64,000 nucleotides of DNA from Erythrobacter sp. (GTDB taxonomy: Bacteria > Pseudomonadota > Alphaproteobacteria > Sphingomonadales > Sphingomonadaceae): contig JAPYPR010000001.1 of NCBI GenBank assembly GCA_029937545.1, forward strand, positions 139,730 through 203,729, given 5' to 3'. Below, in pieces: positions 63,585 to 64,000 of this stretch. The stretch's first letter is position 1; every line of letters begins with the position of its first letter. The notes under the pieces are model-generated. The model searched no databases, was not told the DNA's origin, and saw nothing but the letters and a program-made list of their open reading frames with translations. A program made the translations under genes and the position numbers.

Positions 63585-64000
63585 ATGGTTTCCCTGCCCC
63601 GCGCCCTGTCCCTCGCCCTCGGCCAGCTTGGCGACCCGGCCATCCTGCGTGTGCTCGGCAAGAGCCTGGCAGTGACGCTGGCGATCTTCGTGGCAGCGGC
63701 ACTTGCGCTGAATGCGGCCGTGCCGTGGCTGCTATCGCGCTGGATCGACTTGAGCGGCGAGGTCTACGCCGTCCTGTCGATTTTGATCTTCGTGATCGGT
63801 GCCTGGCTGCTGTTCCGCATCGTCGCGCTTGCCGTGCTCCAGTTCTTCGCCGACGAGATCGTTCATGCGGTCGAGGCGAAGCACTATCCCGCCCATGCCG
63901 CCGGGGCGCGCAAGGTGCCCTTCGGGGAGGAACTGTCGAACAGCCTGCGCTCTACGGGCCGCGTCATCCTGTTCAACCTGCTCGCTGCGCCCATCGCCGT
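63585..64000 (+). CDS. EI24-domain membrane protein, 3' end outside window
   Basis: At least 138 residues from the ATG at 63585, preceded by CACGGAA. The N-terminus MVSLPRALSLALGQLGDPAI precedes two membrane helices (TLAIFVAAALALNAAVPWLL and VYAVLSILIFVIGAWLLF) and the EI24/CysZ-like segment (FGEELSNSLRSTGRVILFNLL). Relatives include CysZ sulfate channels, but most EI24 proteins lack a known role. Truncated by the window edge. Confidence 0.82.
   Translation, partial: MVSLPRALSLALGQLGDPAILRVLGKSLAVTLAIFVAAALALNAAVPWLLSRWIDLSGEVYAVLSILIFVIGAWLLFRIVALAVLQFFADEIVHAVEAKHYPAHAAGARKVPFGEELSNSLRSTGRVILFNLLAAPIA

Overview
This window is chromosomal DNA of an alphaproteobacterium, most likely Sphingomonadales and close to the Erythrobacteraceae (Erythrobacter/Qipengyuania type). 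The basis is high GC throughout, tight operons with ATGA/GTGA overlaps, and a typical gene set: large NAD-glutamate dehydrogenase, CYP153 alkane hydroxylase with a ferredoxin reductase, MmcB, DUF2093, IHF beta, exported Msr lipoproteins and an alphaproteobacterial adenosine kinase. The genus is inference; there is no rRNA here. Every intergenic stretch is shorter than 300 bp. No CRISPR array, prophage, rRNA or replication origin was seen.

Layout. 1-1.4 kb: an IS1595-family transposase and a small HTH gene cut by the window edge. 1.4-2.5 kb: a three-gene operon of two membrane proteins and an XRE regulator, closed by a strong terminator. 2.5-7.3 kb: YjgN, M48 protease, alpha/beta hydrolase, TPR protein and flavin monooxygenase. 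7.5-18.8 kb: glutamate dehydrogenase, ferredoxin reductase, QueG, an ABC exporter pair, CYP153 and MsrB. 18.8-26.7 kb: PilZ protein, tRNA-Leu, IHF beta, GntR regulator, POT peptide transporter, an amidohydrolase pair in which the second copy has lost all metal ligands, FKBP and NnrU. 26.8-36 kb, almost all on the minus strand: enoyl-CoA hydratase, hydrolase and dxs; a Fur-family regulator; msrA with a coupled 43-aa membrane gene; and the operon rpe - heparinase-like - purH.

36-42 kb: a decayed ABC transporter, two DUF2141 proteins, a lipid kinase coupled to a Tam41-like nucleotidyltransferase, tRNA-Arg with a duplicated 5' fragment, mmcB and a fatty acid hydroxylase-family protein. 42-54 kb: a very acidic PAS protein, an App1 phosphatidate phosphatase operon, an HD protein, a LytS/LytR-type two-component pair, nadC, tandem small membrane proteins and RNase T2. 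54-64 kb: tadA, rpmB, the xseA operon, divergent purD, then an IS1595-type transposon (60272-62147) with 29-bp inverted repeats and three minus-strand passenger genes, then adenosine kinase and an EI24 protein cut by the edge.

The most unusual items are: the transposon with its coupled passenger genes and the small gene it splits, which can be rejoined in frame and resembles an intact gene at 53749; the bacterial Tam41-like protein translationally coupled to a diacylglycerol-kinase-type enzyme; the active/inactive amidohydrolase pair; the head-to-head overlap of the xseA and purD start codons; and the ABC exporter reduced by deletion.
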